From Agromyces albus (GTDB lineage Bacteria; Actinomycetota; Actinomycetes; Actinomycetales; Microbacteriaceae), in NCBI RefSeq assembly GCF_004134825.1, contig NZ_SDPN01000041.1, positions 1 through 35,664 of the forward strand: DNA of 35,664 bases, given 5' to 3'. The notes beneath the pieces were generated by a model. That model did not search any database, was not told the origin of the DNA, and worked only from the letters and a program-made list of their open reading frames with translations. The translations under genes were made by a program, and so were the position numbers. Positions 1 through 8,659 of the stretch are shown here, one piece after another; within the stretch, counting starts at the first letter, position 1, and every line of letters starts with the position of its first letter.

Positions 1-645
1 CTCGGGTGCCGCAGCGACAGGAGCGCCGCCGCGCCCGCCCGCCGACGACCCCGCGCCGGCCGTCGCCTCATCGTCGCGCACCGCGGCATCCGTCGCCAGC
101 AGGGCGTCGTAGTCAGCGTACTCGTCGCAGGCCGCGGTAAGCGCGCGGCTCGTGCCGCCGGCGACGCCGATGCCGACGACGTAACGGCCGAGGCGCTTGG
201 CCTTCTGCGCGAGCGCGACGTAGTCGGAGTCGCCCGCGACGATGACGATGTGCGAGAGGTCGTCGATGCGGAACATGTCTTCCACCGCGTCGACGGAGAG
301 GCGGATGTCGGCGCCGTTCTTCGTCGCCGACAGCGGGAACAACTGCACGAGGTCGACGGCGCGGTTGATGAGCTGCCCGCGGTAGCTCGCGTTCACGGGG
401 GTCGACCAGTCGGCGTAGGCCCGTGCGATCGCGATGGTGCCGAACGTGGCGGCGAAGTCGAGCACCGCGTCGATGTCGACGGTGGCTTCGTTGAGCTTCG
501 TCACCGTCGGTGTGGCGGTGATGGTCTTGCCGCGAGAAGTGTCTTTGCGATAGGCGCTGTCGCCGTGCAGCTGGTCGTAGCGTGAGATGACGATGTTGTC
601 GAAGTCGAAGTAGAGCGCGACCCGAGGTTCAGCCGTGACGGCCAT
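1..645 (-). CDS. NYN-domain (LabA/DUF88-like) protein, 3' end outside window
   Basis: The frame is open from the ATG at 643-645 to the window edge, giving 215 codons of a longer protein. Residues 8-165 read as a NYN domain, a PIN-like fold of putative metal-dependent ribonucleases. The acidic residues sit where the family places them: D14 and D16 in YFDFDN, D113 in NGADIRL, and D139/D141 in VAGDSDY, followed by the ALAQKAKRLGR helix. From about residue 190 it becomes an Ala/Gly-rich low-complexity linker, so a C-terminal domain probably lies beyond the edge. A GAAAGG ribosome site precedes the start. It shows no link to the sugar genes and is probably a housekeeping-type neighbour. RNase activity is inferred from the family only. 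Confidence 0.85.
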   Translation of the reverse strand, partial: MAVTAEPRVALYFDFDNIVISRYDQLHGDSAYRKDTSRGKTITATPTVTKLNEATVDIDAVLDFAATFGTIAIARAYADWSTPVNASYRGQLINRAVDLVQLFPLSATKNGADIRLSVDAVEDMFRIDDLSHIVIVAGDSDYVALAQKAKRLGRYVVGIGVAGGTSRALTAACDEYADYDALLATDAAVRDDEATAGAGSSAGGRGGAPVAAAPE

Positions 646-822
646 ATGGACCTTTCGTCGTTGGGGTGGTTCCTCTCGATGGTAGGCCCGCCAGTTGCCG
701 ACCATAGCCAGGATCGGTTCATGTGTGCGGATTTCGGCACATTGCGTCGAAGTGGGGAAAAACGCACACCACGCAACGCTGAACGGTTCAACCAGCGTCA
801 GCGTGCGGACTGCACTGCTAGC

Positions 823-1806
823 TCAGAAGGCCGCCGCGGCGACCGCGTTGTGCAGCTCGTCGGTGTCGATCCCGAGGCGGCCCGGCGACGCGATGTTCGT
901 GAGCAGCACGAAACAGACCCCGGTCGACGGCATGATCCAGAACTCGGTGCCGGCCCAGCCGCCGTGCCCGAACGTGTCGCGCGCGAGCAGACCCGGTGCC
1001 GAGTGGCGGAGGTTCCACGTGAAGCCCCAGTCCTGTCCGCGGCTCGCCACATACGGCTCGAGCTTCGGCAGTCCCGTCGTCAGTGGACGCAGCATCGCGT
1101 CGTACGTGACGGATGCCACGAGGGATCCGTCGTTCCGCAGCAGCGCGGTGCCGATGGCGAGGAGGTCGACGGCGCGTCCGAGGAGTCCGGCACCCGGATG
1201 CCGCAGCGAAGCGAAGCGCTCGTAGTCGACGCCCTGGTCGGCGGCGTCGCTGACCTCGTGCTGGCTCGCGTCGGCGTCGAACGTGAGCCCAGCGGCATCC
1301 GCTCGCTCGGCCGTCGCCGCGATCGCGCGCTCGAACGCCACCCCGCCCGCGTGCTCGATGAGCGCGGCGATGCCCTCGAACGCGAGTGTCGAGTAGCGCG
1401 ACACGGTGCCCGCCGCGAATTCGCGCCCCGGCGCGAGCAGCAGCTCTCGCAGGCCGGGGGCGTCCAACGGCGGCTCGACGATGCCCGACGTGTGGCTCAC
1501 GAGGTGGCGCAACTGCACGACGTCGTCGCGGTCGGCGCCGAAGCCCGAGACCGCTCGGTCGAGCGGCGTCTCGGGCGTGAGGCGGCCCTGCTCGATGAGG
1601 TGCAGCGCGGCGAGTCCCACGATCGGCTTCGTGATCGAGAACAACGGATAGTGGTCGTCGACGGATGCCGCGCGCCCCCGCTCGGTGCCGAACGCGTCGA
1701 GTGCCACCACTCCGTCGGCCGTCGCGATGCCGAGCACCGCCGTGGGGAGCGGGCCGTGCTCGACGTGGCGGCGAGCCCAGTCGAAGGCATGGTCGAAGCG
1801 GGTCAT
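823..1806 (-). CDS. beta-lactamase-fold serine hydrolase (class C/EstB type)
   Basis: This 327-residue protein has the serine beta-lactamase/esterase fold. The nucleophile motif is S57-I-T-K60, the second motif is Y138-S-T in RYST, and an H281-G-G triad stands in place of KTG, as in many esterases of this superfamily. HLVSHTSGI at 101-109 is also characteristic. There is no signal peptide, so it should act in the cytoplasm on an ester or amide rather than on cell-wall peptide. A GAGAGGA ribosome site sits 5 nt before the ATG. It is the last gene of the leftward rhamnose operon, 69 bp after the hydroxyacid dehydrogenase. A role in deacylating sugar esters is a guess from context; antibiotic resistance is unlikely. 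Confidence 0.85.
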   Translation of the reverse strand: MTRFDHAFDWARRHVEHGPLPTAVLGIATADGVVALDAFGTERGRAASVDDHYPLFSITKPIVGLAALHLIEQGRLTPETPLDRAVSGFGADRDDVVQLRHLVSHTSGIVEPPLDAPGLRELLLAPGREFAAGTVSRYSTLAFEGIAALIEHAGGVAFERAIAATAERADAAGLTFDADASQHEVSDAADQGVDYERFASLRHPGAGLLGRAVDLLAIGTALLRNDGSLVASVTYDAMLRPLTTGLPKLEPYVASRGQDWGFTWNLRHSAPGLLARDTFGHGGWAGTEFWIMPSTGVCFVLLTNIASPGRLGIDTDELHNAVAAAAF

Positions 1807-1875
1807 CGGGGTCCTCTCGTTGTCTGTGGGTTGCGCCCGCGCCTCTCTGCGTCGCGCCTGGCGAAACCCCAGCGC

Positions 1876-2802
1876 TCAGCTGCGGAGCACGACGTTGAGC
1901 GGCTCCTCGCCGCGCAGCATCCGCTCGATCTGGGTTCGCAGCAGCCTCGCCATGCGGGGCATCATCGCAGTCGACGCGCCGCCCACGTGCGGCGAGATGA
2001 GCACGTTCGGCAAGGCGAAGAGCGGATGCCCGTCGGGAAGCGGCTCGGGGTCGGTGACGTCGAGCGCGAAGCGGAGTCGTCGGCGCGAGGCGTGGTCGAG
2101 GATCGCCGCGGTGTCGGCGACGCGTCCGCGGGCGATGTTCACGAGCAGGGCTCCGTCGGGCATCGCCGAGAGGAATTCGTCGTCGACGAGGCCGGTCGTG
2201 GCATCCGTGAGCGGAACTCCGACGATGACGATGTCGGCGGTCGGCAGTAGGGCCGGCAGCTCGTCGAAGCCGTGGATGGCGCCCGCTGCGTCGGTGCGCG
2301 CCCGGCTCGCGACGCGCACGATCTCGACCTCGAACGGTGCGAGCCGCGCCTCGATCGCACGGCCCACGCCGCCGTAGCCGAGCAGCAGCACCCGCCGGTC
2401 GGCGAGGCTCTCGCGCTGCTCGGGCGCCCAGCGCCCCTCGGACGCCGCCCGCACGAACTCGGGGATGCCGCGTTGCGATGCGAGCACGAGCGCGAGGGTG
2501 AGCTCGGCCGTCGACGTCTCGTGCACGCTCGCGGCGTTCGCGAAGACGTGCCCGGGCGGGAGCGAGTCCACCACGTGGTCGTAGCCGATGGACTGAGACT
2601 GCACGAGCCGCGTGGTGACGCCGGAGAGGGCGCCGAGGAGCCCAGCGGTTCCCATGTACGGCGGCACGACGAGGTCGATGTGGGATGCGGCCGGCGCGGA
2701 CTCCATGTCCCACACGACGACCTCGACGCCGTCGGGCGGCGTGCCGAGCGCGTTGCGAAGTGTGTTGCCGGGCACGGAGACGAGCAGCGGGGCATCTGTC
2801 AT
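1876..2802 (-). CDS. D-2-hydroxyacid dehydrogenase family protein
   Basis: The 308-residue protein matches the NAD(P)-dependent D-isomer 2-hydroxyacid dehydrogenase family in length and layout. It has a split catalytic domain, a Rossmann nucleotide loop GYGGVG at 142-147, the substrate-binding arginine R225 in NIARGR, the acidic partner E253 in DPEPLP, and the catalytic H272 in SPHVGG. GGAAGGA lies 6 nt before the ATG. It lies 64 bp downstream of rhamnulokinase in the same direction and is probably co-transcribed. It could interconvert a 2-keto acid and hydroxyacid derived from lactaldehyde or lactate, but the sequence alone does not give the substrate. Confidence 0.88.
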   Translation of the reverse strand: MTDAPLLVSVPGNTLRNALGTPPDGVEVVVWDMESAPAASHIDLVVPPYMGTAGLLGALSGVTTRLVQSQSIGYDHVVDSLPPGHVFANAASVHETSTAELTLALVLASQRGIPEFVRAASEGRWAPEQRESLADRRVLLLGYGGVGRAIEARLAPFEVEIVRVASRARTDAAGAIHGFDELPALLPTADIVIVGVPLTDATTGLVDDEFLSAMPDGALLVNIARGRVADTAAILDHASRRRLRFALDVTDPEPLPDGHPLFALPNVLISPHVGGASTAMMPRMARLLRTQIERMLRGEEPLNVVLRS

Positions 2803-2866
2803 GCGTCAATCCTTCCAGAGCGGATGCGGCATGCGCGGCTTCGCGTCGTCATGTCTCGAGCGGGCG

Positions 2867-4330
2867 TCAGCGCGGTTCGTAGCGGCGCGGGGTGAACGCC
2901 GTCGCGACGAGCGCACGCAGCGATTCGAGGTCGCTGCCCGCGAAGCCCTGCGCGCGCGCCTGCACGAGCACGTTGCCGATCGCCGTCGCCTCGACCGGGC
3001 CGGCGAGCACGGCGATCTCCGCGCGGTCGGCCGTGCGCTGGCAGAGCAACTCGTTGAGCGCGCCGCCGCCGACGATGTGGATCGTCTCGACATCGACGCC
3101 CGACAGGATCGACGCGGTGCGCACCGCGTCGGCGAACGCTTGCGCGAGCGACTCGATGATCGACCGCGCGAACTCGGCCGGCGAACCCGGAATGGGCTCG
3201 TCGTGCTCGCGGCACCACTCGGCGATGCGCCCTGGCAGGTCGCCCGGGGCGAGGAAGCGCGGGTCGTTCGCGTCGAAGACGGCAACGGGCGCGGTGACGG
3301 ATGCCGCGGCCGCGAGCAGCGCGGCGAGATCGACGGTCTCGCCGCCGCGTTCCCACTCGCGCACCGACTCGCTCAGCAGCCACAGCCCCATGACGTTGTG
3401 CAGGAAGCGCACCCGCCCGTCGACGCCGCCCTCGTTCGTGAAGTTCGCGGCGCGCGCGGCATCCGACGTCACCGGGTGCTCGAGCTCGACGCCGACGAGT
3501 CCCCACGTGCCGCACGAGATGTAGGCGGCCGACTCGGGCTGCATGGGCACGGCCACGACGGCCGAGGCCGTATCGTGCGAGCCGACCGCGACAACGGAGA
3601 GCGGATGCCTCGAGCCCGGGCCGAGCTCGGCCGCGACCTCTGGCCGCAGCGACCCGATCGTCTCGCCCGGCTCGATGAGCGACGGGAACACGGATGCCGG
3701 CAACCCCAGTCGCTCGATGAGCTCGTCGTCCCACTCACGGGACTCGATGCCGAGGAGCCCTGTCGTCGACGCGTTCGTGCGCTCGGCGACGCGGCGCCCC
3801 GTGAGCTGGAACCCGATGAGGTCGGGCACGAGCAGGAGCGTGTCGGCGAGGTCGAGCCAACCCGGACGGACACCGTCGCTTGCGTCGTGTTGCTCGGCGG
3901 CGAGCTGGTACAGCGTGTTGAACGGCAGGAACTGCAAGCCGTTGCGGCGGTACAGCTCGTCGAACGGCGCGATCGCGTGCACGGCCTCGACGCCTGCGGC
4001 TGTGCGCTCGTCGCGGTAATGGAACGGCTCGCCGAGCATGCGCTCGCCGCGGAGGAGGGCGTAGTCGACGGCCCACGAGTCGACGCCGATCGACGCGACA
4101 TCCGGCGCCTCGCGGAGCGCCTGGGTGAGGCCCGCAGTGACATTGCGGTAAAGGCCGGTGAGATCCCAGTGCAGGCCAGACGCGAGCTGAACGGGGTCGT
4201 TCGAGAAGCGCGCCACCTGGCGGATCTCGAGCGCGCCCGCGCCGCGGCCGTCGACGCGTCCGAGGATGACGCGGCCGCTCGTCGCGCCGAGGTCGACCGC
4301 CGCGACGGTGCCCGCGCTCACGCCTGCCAC
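2867..4330 (-). CDS. rhaB: rhamnulokinase (FGGY kinase)
   Basis: It phosphorylates L-rhamnulose to L-rhamnulose 1-phosphate with ATP in the cytoplasm. The 487-residue length and motifs fit RhaB: the phosphate loop DLGATSGR at 13-20, the catalytic-base motif GSHDTASA around D253, SCGTWGLVG at 272-280 and the adenine-site GGGALNELLCQR at 421-432. The start is uncertain. The GTG at 4328-4330 has GAGGG directly abutting it, whereas the in-frame GTG three codons later (4319-4321) has GAGGGG about 8 nt upstream and may be the true start. It follows the aldolase gene by 109 bp in the rhamnose operon. Confidence 0.95.
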   Translation of the reverse strand: MAGVSAGTVAAVDLGATSGRVILGRVDGRGAGALEIRQVARFSNDPVQLASGLHWDLTGLYRNVTAGLTQALREAPDVASIGVDSWAVDYALLRGERMLGEPFHYRDERTAAGVEAVHAIAPFDELYRRNGLQFLPFNTLYQLAAEQHDASDGVRPGWLDLADTLLLVPDLIGFQLTGRRVAERTNASTTGLLGIESREWDDELIERLGLPASVFPSLIEPGETIGSLRPEVAAELGPGSRHPLSVVAVGSHDTASAVVAVPMQPESAAYISCGTWGLVGVELEHPVTSDAARAANFTNEGGVDGRVRFLHNVMGLWLLSESVREWERGGETVDLAALLAAAASVTAPVAVFDANDPRFLAPGDLPGRIAEWCREHDEPIPGSPAEFARSIIESLAQAFADAVRTASILSGVDVETIHIVGGGALNELLCQRTADRAEIAVLAGPVEATAIGNVLVQARAQGFAGSDLESLRALVATAFTPRRYEPR

Positions 4331-4420
4331 CCCTCACGCGCGCGCTGGAGTGACGGTGTTCCGCCGGAGTGCGCGAATCCAGCCACTCCACCGGAACAAC
4401 GCCCTCCACTGACGAGGGTG

Positions 4421-4439
4421 GCGGCGAAGGAGTCGCCGC
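4421..4439 (-). other. intercistronic hairpin between rhaD and rhaB
   Basis: A perfect 7-bp stem, GCGGCGA at 4421-4427 and TCGCCGC at 4433-4439, has a 5-nt loop and directly abuts the stop codon of the aldolase gene. No U-tract follows. It could protect or attenuate the message between the two genes; this is only a structural observation. Confidence 0.35.
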
Positions 4440-6476
4440 TCATCGCAGGAAGGCGGCGGCGACGCCCGCGTCGACCGGGATGTGCAGGCCCGTCGTGTGG
4501 GAGAGCTCCGGCCCGGTGAGCACGATGACGGCGTTGGCGACGTTCTCGGGCAGCACCTCGCGCTTGAGGATCGTGCGCTGGGCGTAGAACTTGCCGAGGT
4601 CCTCCTCCTCGATGCCGTACGTCTTGGCGCGGTTCGCTCCCCAGCCCGAAGCGAAGATGCCCGAGCCGCGCACGACGCCGTCGGGGTTGATGCCGTTCAC
4701 CTTGATGCCGTACTCGCCGAGCTCGACAGCCAGCAACCGCACCTGGTGCGCCTGGTCGGCCTTCGTCGCCGAGTAGGCGATGTTGTTCGGCCCAGCGAAC
4801 AGCGAGTTCTTCGAGGAGATGTAGACGATGTCGCCACCGAGGCCCTGGTCGATGAGCACGCGGGCAGCGGCCTTCGAGACGAGGAACGAGCCCTTCGCCA
4901 TGACGTCGTGCTGCAGGTCCCAGTCGGCTTCAGTGGTCTCGAGGAGCGGCTTCGAGAGCGAGAGTCCCGCGTTGTTCACCACGAGGTCGATGCCACCGAA
5001 GGCGAGCACCGCGTCGTCGATGGCGCGTTGCACCGCGGCGGCATCCGTCACGTTCGCCTGCAGGCCGATCGCGACATCGGAGTTTCCGATCTCGGATGCC
5101 GCGGCCTGCGCCTTCTCGAGGTCGAGGTCGGCGATCACCACGCACGCGCCCTCCGCGGCGAGCCGGGTCGCGATGGCCTTGCCGATGCCGGATGCCGCGC
5201 CCGTCACGAGCGCGACGCGCGTGGCGTGCGGCTTCGGCTTCGGCATCCGCTGCAGCTTCGCCTCTTCGAGGGCCCAGTACTCGATGCGGAACTTCTCCTC
5301 GTCGGAGATGGGGGAGTAGGTGGAGAGCGCCTCGGCGCCGCGCATCACGTTGATCGCGTTGACGTAGAACTCACCGGCCACGCGCGCGGTCTGCTTGTTC
5401 GCGCCGTAGCTGAACATGCCGACGCCGGGGATGAGCACGATGAGCGGGTCGGCGCCGCGGATGGCGGGAGACTCCGGCGTCGAGTGGGCGTCGTAATAGG
5501 CCTGGTAGTCGGCGCGATACGCCTCGTGCAGCTCCTTCAGGCGAGCGATCGACTCGTCGATCGACGCGTCGGCCGGCAGGTCGAGCACCATCGGCTTCAC
5601 CTTGGTGCGCAGGAAGTGGTCGGGGCAGCTCGTGCCGAGCGCGGCGAGCCGCGGATGCTCGGCACGGGCGAGGAAGTCGAGCACTTCTGGGGCATCCGTG
5701 AAGTGGCCGACCATCGGGCGGTCGTGCGACGCGAGTCCGCGGATCGTCGCGGCGAGGGCGGCCGCCTTCGCGCGTCGCTCGGCGGGCTCGAGCGGCTCGT
5801 AACCGTCCAAGGTGGAACCGAACGGCTCGGCCTTCCCGTGCTCGGCGATGTATGCCGCCGCGGTGTCGATGATCCACAGCGAGTTGCGCTCGCTCTCCTC
5901 AGACGTGTCGCCCCACGCCGTGATGCCGTGGCCGCCGAGGATGCAGCCGATCGCCTGCGGATTCTGCGCCTTGATCTCGGCGATGTCGAGTCCGAGCTGG
6001 AAGCCGGGGCGTCGCCACGGCACCCACACGACCTTGTCGCCGAAGATCGTCGACGTGAGCTCCTCGCCGTCGGCGGAGGTCGCGATCGCGATGCCCGAAT
6101 CGGGATGCAGGTGATCGACGTGCGCCGCGTCGACGAGGCCGTGCATGGCCGTGTCGATCGACGGCGCAGCGCCGCCCTTGCCGTGCAGCGTGTAGTCGAA
6201 CGCGGCGACCATCTCGTCTTCGCGGTCGACGCCGGGGTAAACATCGGCGAGGGCGCGCAGTCGGTCGAGGCGCAGCACCGCAAGCCCCGATTCGGTGAGC
6301 GTTCCGAGGTCGCCACCCGAACCCTTGACCCACATGAGCTCGACGGGCTCGCCCGTGACCGGGTCGGTCTCGGTGCCCTTCGCAGACGTGTTGCCGCCGG
6401 CGTAGTTCGTGTTCTTCGGGTCGGCGCCGAGGCGGTTCGACCGCGCGATGAGGTCGGCAGCTGCCTGGTTCGTCAT
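4440..6476 (-). CDS. rhaD: bifunctional rhamnulose-1-phosphate aldolase / short-chain dehydrogenase
   Basis: This 678-residue fusion belongs to the RhaD aldolase-ADH family (also called RhaEW). Residues 1-400 are a class II aldolase domain with K51-GSGGD and candidate zinc ligands H122, H124 and H183 (GGHG). Residues 419-678 are a classical SDR domain with the nucleotide loop TGAASGIG at 425-432, NNAG at 501-504, S555 and the YxxxK pair Y568/K572. The aldolase half splits L-rhamnulose 1-phosphate into dihydroxyacetone phosphate and L-lactaldehyde, and the SDR half is thought to oxidise or reduce the lactaldehyde. Its ATG overlaps the esterase stop as ATGA, so the two are translationally coupled. 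Length is normal for the family and both active sites look intact. Confidence 0.95.
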   Translation of the reverse strand: MTNQAAADLIARSNRLGADPKNTNYAGGNTSAKGTETDPVTGEPVELMWVKGSGGDLGTLTESGLAVLRLDRLRALADVYPGVDREDEMVAAFDYTLHGKGGAAPSIDTAMHGLVDAAHVDHLHPDSGIAIATSADGEELTSTIFGDKVVWVPWRRPGFQLGLDIAEIKAQNPQAIGCILGGHGITAWGDTSEESERNSLWIIDTAAAYIAEHGKAEPFGSTLDGYEPLEPAERRAKAAALAATIRGLASHDRPMVGHFTDAPEVLDFLARAEHPRLAALGTSCPDHFLRTKVKPMVLDLPADASIDESIARLKELHEAYRADYQAYYDAHSTPESPAIRGADPLIVLIPGVGMFSYGANKQTARVAGEFYVNAINVMRGAEALSTYSPISDEEKFRIEYWALEEAKLQRMPKPKPHATRVALVTGAASGIGKAIATRLAAEGACVVIADLDLEKAQAAASEIGNSDVAIGLQANVTDAAAVQRAIDDAVLAFGGIDLVVNNAGLSLSKPLLETTEADWDLQHDVMAKGSFLVSKAAARVLIDQGLGGDIVYISSKNSLFAGPNNIAYSATKADQAHQVRLLAVELGEYGIKVNGINPDGVVRGSGIFASGWGANRAKTYGIEEEDLGKFYAQRTILKREVLPENVANAVIVLTGPELSHTTGLHIPVDAGVAAAFLR

Positions 6477-7420
6477 GAGGGAGATCCTTCGGTGATTCGA
6501 ATGTCGGTCAGGGTGGCGATCCAGCGCACCACGCGATCGAGCGAGTCGGATGCCGCGGCGGCATCCGGCCGGTTCAAGTGCCCGTGCTCGGTGCCGGGCT
6601 CGATGTGGAGCTCGATCGGCACCTCGGCGGCGGCGAGGGTCGCGGCGAAGACCTCGCCCGAGACGCGGAGCTCGTCGGCCTCGCCGTTGATCATGAGGGT
6701 GGGCGGGAAGCCGCGCACGTCGTCGGGCGTCGCGAGTCCGGGGACGGCCGGGAGCGGTGCGGACTCGACGGGTCCGCCGAGGTAGGTCTCGTACATCGCG
6801 CGCACGCTCGCCGGCTTGAAGCGGTCGGCGCCCGGGTTCGCGTCGAGGAGGGCACGGAGCGAGGCATCCGGCGCCGGTTGCACGGCGAGCAGCGTGGGAT
6901 AGGCGAGGAACACCCCGGCGGGCAGGCCCGGCTCTCCCGGTGATCGAGTAGGCAGCGACGAAGGAGCAGCCGTATCGAGATCACGTACGTCAGACAAGGG
7001 TCTCGATACGCGTCCGGCTTCGCCGGGCGCTACTCGACCACCGGCGGCGAGCAGGCGCAGCACCGCCCCCGCCGCGAGGTTCGCCCCCGCGCTCGCCCCG
7101 CCGATCGCGAGCCGGTCGGTGTCGATGCCGAGCTCGTCGACGTGCTCGAGCGTCCAGCGCCAGGCGGCGAGCACGTCGTCGGACGGCACGGGGTAGCGGC
7201 ATCCGTCACCCGCGAGCCGGTAGTCGACCGAGACGACGGTCACGCCGCGCTCGGCGAGGGCGCCCGCGACCCAGTGCGCCTCGGGCATGTCCAGATCGCC
7301 CCCGGCGAAACCGCCGCCGTGGGCCCATACAAGCCCGGGCGTCGGGCGCGTCGCGGCGTCCGCGGGATACACCCGCACGAGCCCATCGATGGCGCCATGC
7401 GGTTCGTTCAGCTGCGACAT
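6473..7420 (-). CDS. alpha/beta hydrolase, HSL-type esterase, with repeat-derived insertion
   Basis: This 315-residue hormone-sensitive-lipase-type hydrolase has the oxyanion motif HGGG at 34-37, the nucleophile S110 in GASAG, a likely acid D249 in NGEADE and a likely catalytic H279 in GTEHGH. No signal peptide is visible. It sits between rhamnose isomerase and the aldolase in the rhamnose operon and is coupled to the latter by an ATGA overlap. GGAG precedes the start at normal spacing. Residues of about 126-162, in the loop between the nucleophile helix and the next core strand, are encoded entirely by a 108-bp palindromic repeat (6937-7044) and look unlike the rest of the family. The catalytic residues lie outside it, so the enzyme may still fold. 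A role in removing acyl groups from rhamnosides is inferred from context. Confidence 0.87.
   Translation of the reverse strand: MSQLNEPHGAIDGLVRVYPADAATRPTPGLVWAHGGGFAGGDLDMPEAHWVAGALAERGVTVVSVDYRLAGDGCRYPVPSDDVLAAWRWTLEHVDELGIDTDRLAIGGASAGANLAAGAVLRLLAAGGRVAPGEAGRVSRPLSDVRDLDTAAPSSLPTRSPGEPGLPAGVFLAYPTLLAVQPAPDASLRALLDANPGADRFKPASVRAMYETYLGGPVESAPLPAVPGLATPDDVRGFPPTLMINGEADELRVSGEVFAATLAAAEVPIELHIEPGTEHGHLNRPDAAAASDSLDRVVRWIATLTDIRITEGSPS
6937..7044. repeat. 108-bp inverted pair of a dispersed palindromic repeat, inside the esterase gene
   Basis: The outer arms are CCGGTGATCGAGTAG (6937-6951) and CTACTCGACCACCGG (7030-7044), complementary except at one base. The inner arms CGTATCGAGA (6971-6980) and TCTCGATACG (7001-7010) are a perfect inverted repeat. 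The element therefore consists of two 44-bp units, 6939-6982 and 6999-7042, in opposite orientation. Its 108-bp length is exactly 36 codons and no stop occurs in the reading frame used. The right unit matches the unit at 24431-24474 at 37 of 44 positions by my hand alignment. I see no clear target-site duplication. Confidence 0.85.
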
Positions 7421-7440
7421 CCGCTCACTCCTTCATCGAG

Positions 7441-7465
7441 AGGTCGCCCATTGCGGGTGCGACCT
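7441..7465 (-). other. intercistronic hairpin between rhaI and the esterase gene
   Basis: AGGTCGC (7441-7447) and GCGACCT (7459-7465) form a perfect 7-bp stem that can be extended by two G-C pairs with a bulge. It lies in the 72-bp gap between the two genes. No U-tract follows on either strand. It could act as a processing or partial-termination site that raises isomerase relative to downstream products; this is inference. Confidence 0.4.
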
Positions 7466-7492
7466 GTCATCTGCGACGTTTCGATGGCCACC

Positions 7493-8659
7493 TCAGGCGC
7501 CCCAGCCTGCCTGGGTGCCGCCGACGCGGTCGGCCGCGATCTGCTGCTGGTAGCCGGATGCCGCGTACGCAGCCATCGGGTCGGCGGGAAGTCCGCGCGA
7601 CTCGCGCCACTCGGCGAGCGCCGGGCGCACGTCGGTGTAGAACGCGTCCATGAACACGGCGTTCGCGGCGAGCACGTCGCCCGAGAGCTGGGCTTCGCGC
7701 AGCGCGTCGTGGTCGAGGACCAGCGCGCGGGCGGTCATCTCCTGCACGTTCAGCACGGAGCGGATCTGGCCGGGGATCTTGTCCTCGATGTTGTGGCACT
7801 GGTCGAGCATGAACGCGACCTCGGGGCTGTTGAAGCCGCCGCCGCGCACGACCTCGACGATGATGCGGAACAACTGGAACGGATCGGCGGCGCCCACGAT
7901 GAGGTCATCGTCGGCGTAGAAGCGCGAGTTGAAGTCGAACGAGCCGAGCTTGCCGAGGCGCAGCAGCTGCATGACGATGAACTCGATGTTCGTGCCGGGC
8001 GCGTGGTGGCCCGTGTCGAGGCACACCTTGGCCTTGTCGCCGAGGGCGGCGACCTGGGCGTAGGAGGTTCCCCAGTCGGGAACGTCGGTGTGGTAGAACG
8101 CCGGCTCGAAGAACTTGTACTCGAGCACGAGGCGCTGCTCGTCGCCGAGGCGCGCGTAGATCTCCTGCAGCGACTCCTGCAGGCGGTCCTGACGGCCGCG
8201 CATGTCGGCTTGGCCCGGATAGTTCGAGCCCTCGGCGAGCCAGATCTTCAGGTCGCGCGAGCCCGTCGCGTGCATGATGTCGATGCACTCGAGGTGGTGG
8301 TCGATCGCCTTGCGGCGCACGCCGGCGTCTTCATGGGTGAGCGCGCCGAACTTGTAGGCGTCGTCCTGGAAGGTGTTCGAGTTGATCGTGCCGAGGCCGA
8401 CGCCGAGGTCTTCGGCGTGCTTCCGCAGCACGCCGTAGTCGTCGACCTTGTCCCACGGGATGTGCAGGGCCACGGTCGGCGCGAGCGCCGTGTACTTGTG
8501 AACCTGCGCGGCATCCGCGATCTTCTCGAAGGGATCGCGCGGGGTGCCGGGCGTGCCGAACACCTTGAAGCGGGTGCCCGAATTGCCGAACGCCCACGAC
8601 GGGAGTTCGATGGCCTGCTGCTCGAGCTGGGCGAGCTGGTCGGTGGAGAGGGTGCTCAC
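7493..8659 (-). CDS. rhaI: L-rhamnose isomerase, RhaI type
   Basis: It converts L-rhamnose to L-rhamnulose. The 388-residue sequence follows the RhaI (xylose-isomerase-like TIM barrel) family rather than the E. coli RhaA family. Likely metal and substrate residues include E180 in LEYKFFEP, D215 and H218 in CLDTGHH, D242 in SFDFNSR and D286 in MLDQCHN; these assignments are by family resemblance. I chose the GTG at 8657-8659 because it overlaps the mutarotase stop as GTGA, and because family similarity begins directly after it. The longer open frame upstream is only read-through of the overlapping mutarotase gene. Confidence 0.95.
   Translation of the reverse strand: MSTLSTDQLAQLEQQAIELPSWAFGNSGTRFKVFGTPGTPRDPFEKIADAAQVHKYTALAPTVALHIPWDKVDDYGVLRKHAEDLGVGLGTINSNTFQDDAYKFGALTHEDAGVRRKAIDHHLECIDIMHATGSRDLKIWLAEGSNYPGQADMRGRQDRLQESLQEIYARLGDEQRLVLEYKFFEPAFYHTDVPDWGTSYAQVAALGDKAKVCLDTGHHAPGTNIEFIVMQLLRLGKLGSFDFNSRFYADDDLIVGAADPFQLFRIIVEVVRGGGFNSPEVAFMLDQCHNIEDKIPGQIRSVLNVQEMTARALVLDHDALREAQLSGDVLAANAVFMDAFYTDVRPALAEWRESRGLPADPMAAYAASGYQQQIAADRVGGTQAGWGA

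Noticed and set aside
1381..1400. GTCGAGTAGCGCGAC resembles part of the dispersed repeat unit
   Set aside because: It encodes the conserved RYST motif region of the beta-lactamase-fold hydrolase and the similarity does not extend beyond about 12 bases.
823..1806. Antibiotic-resistance beta-lactamase
   Set aside because: There is an HGG in place of the KTG motif, no signal peptide, and a sugar-catabolic setting; the esterase-like branch fits better.
2612..6785. Very long open frames on the plus strand opposite the rhamnose kinase and aldolase genes
   Set aside because: They are antisense shadows produced by high GC at third codon positions, with Arg/Gly/His-rich low-complexity translations and no recognisable domain, while the minus-strand genes have full motifs.
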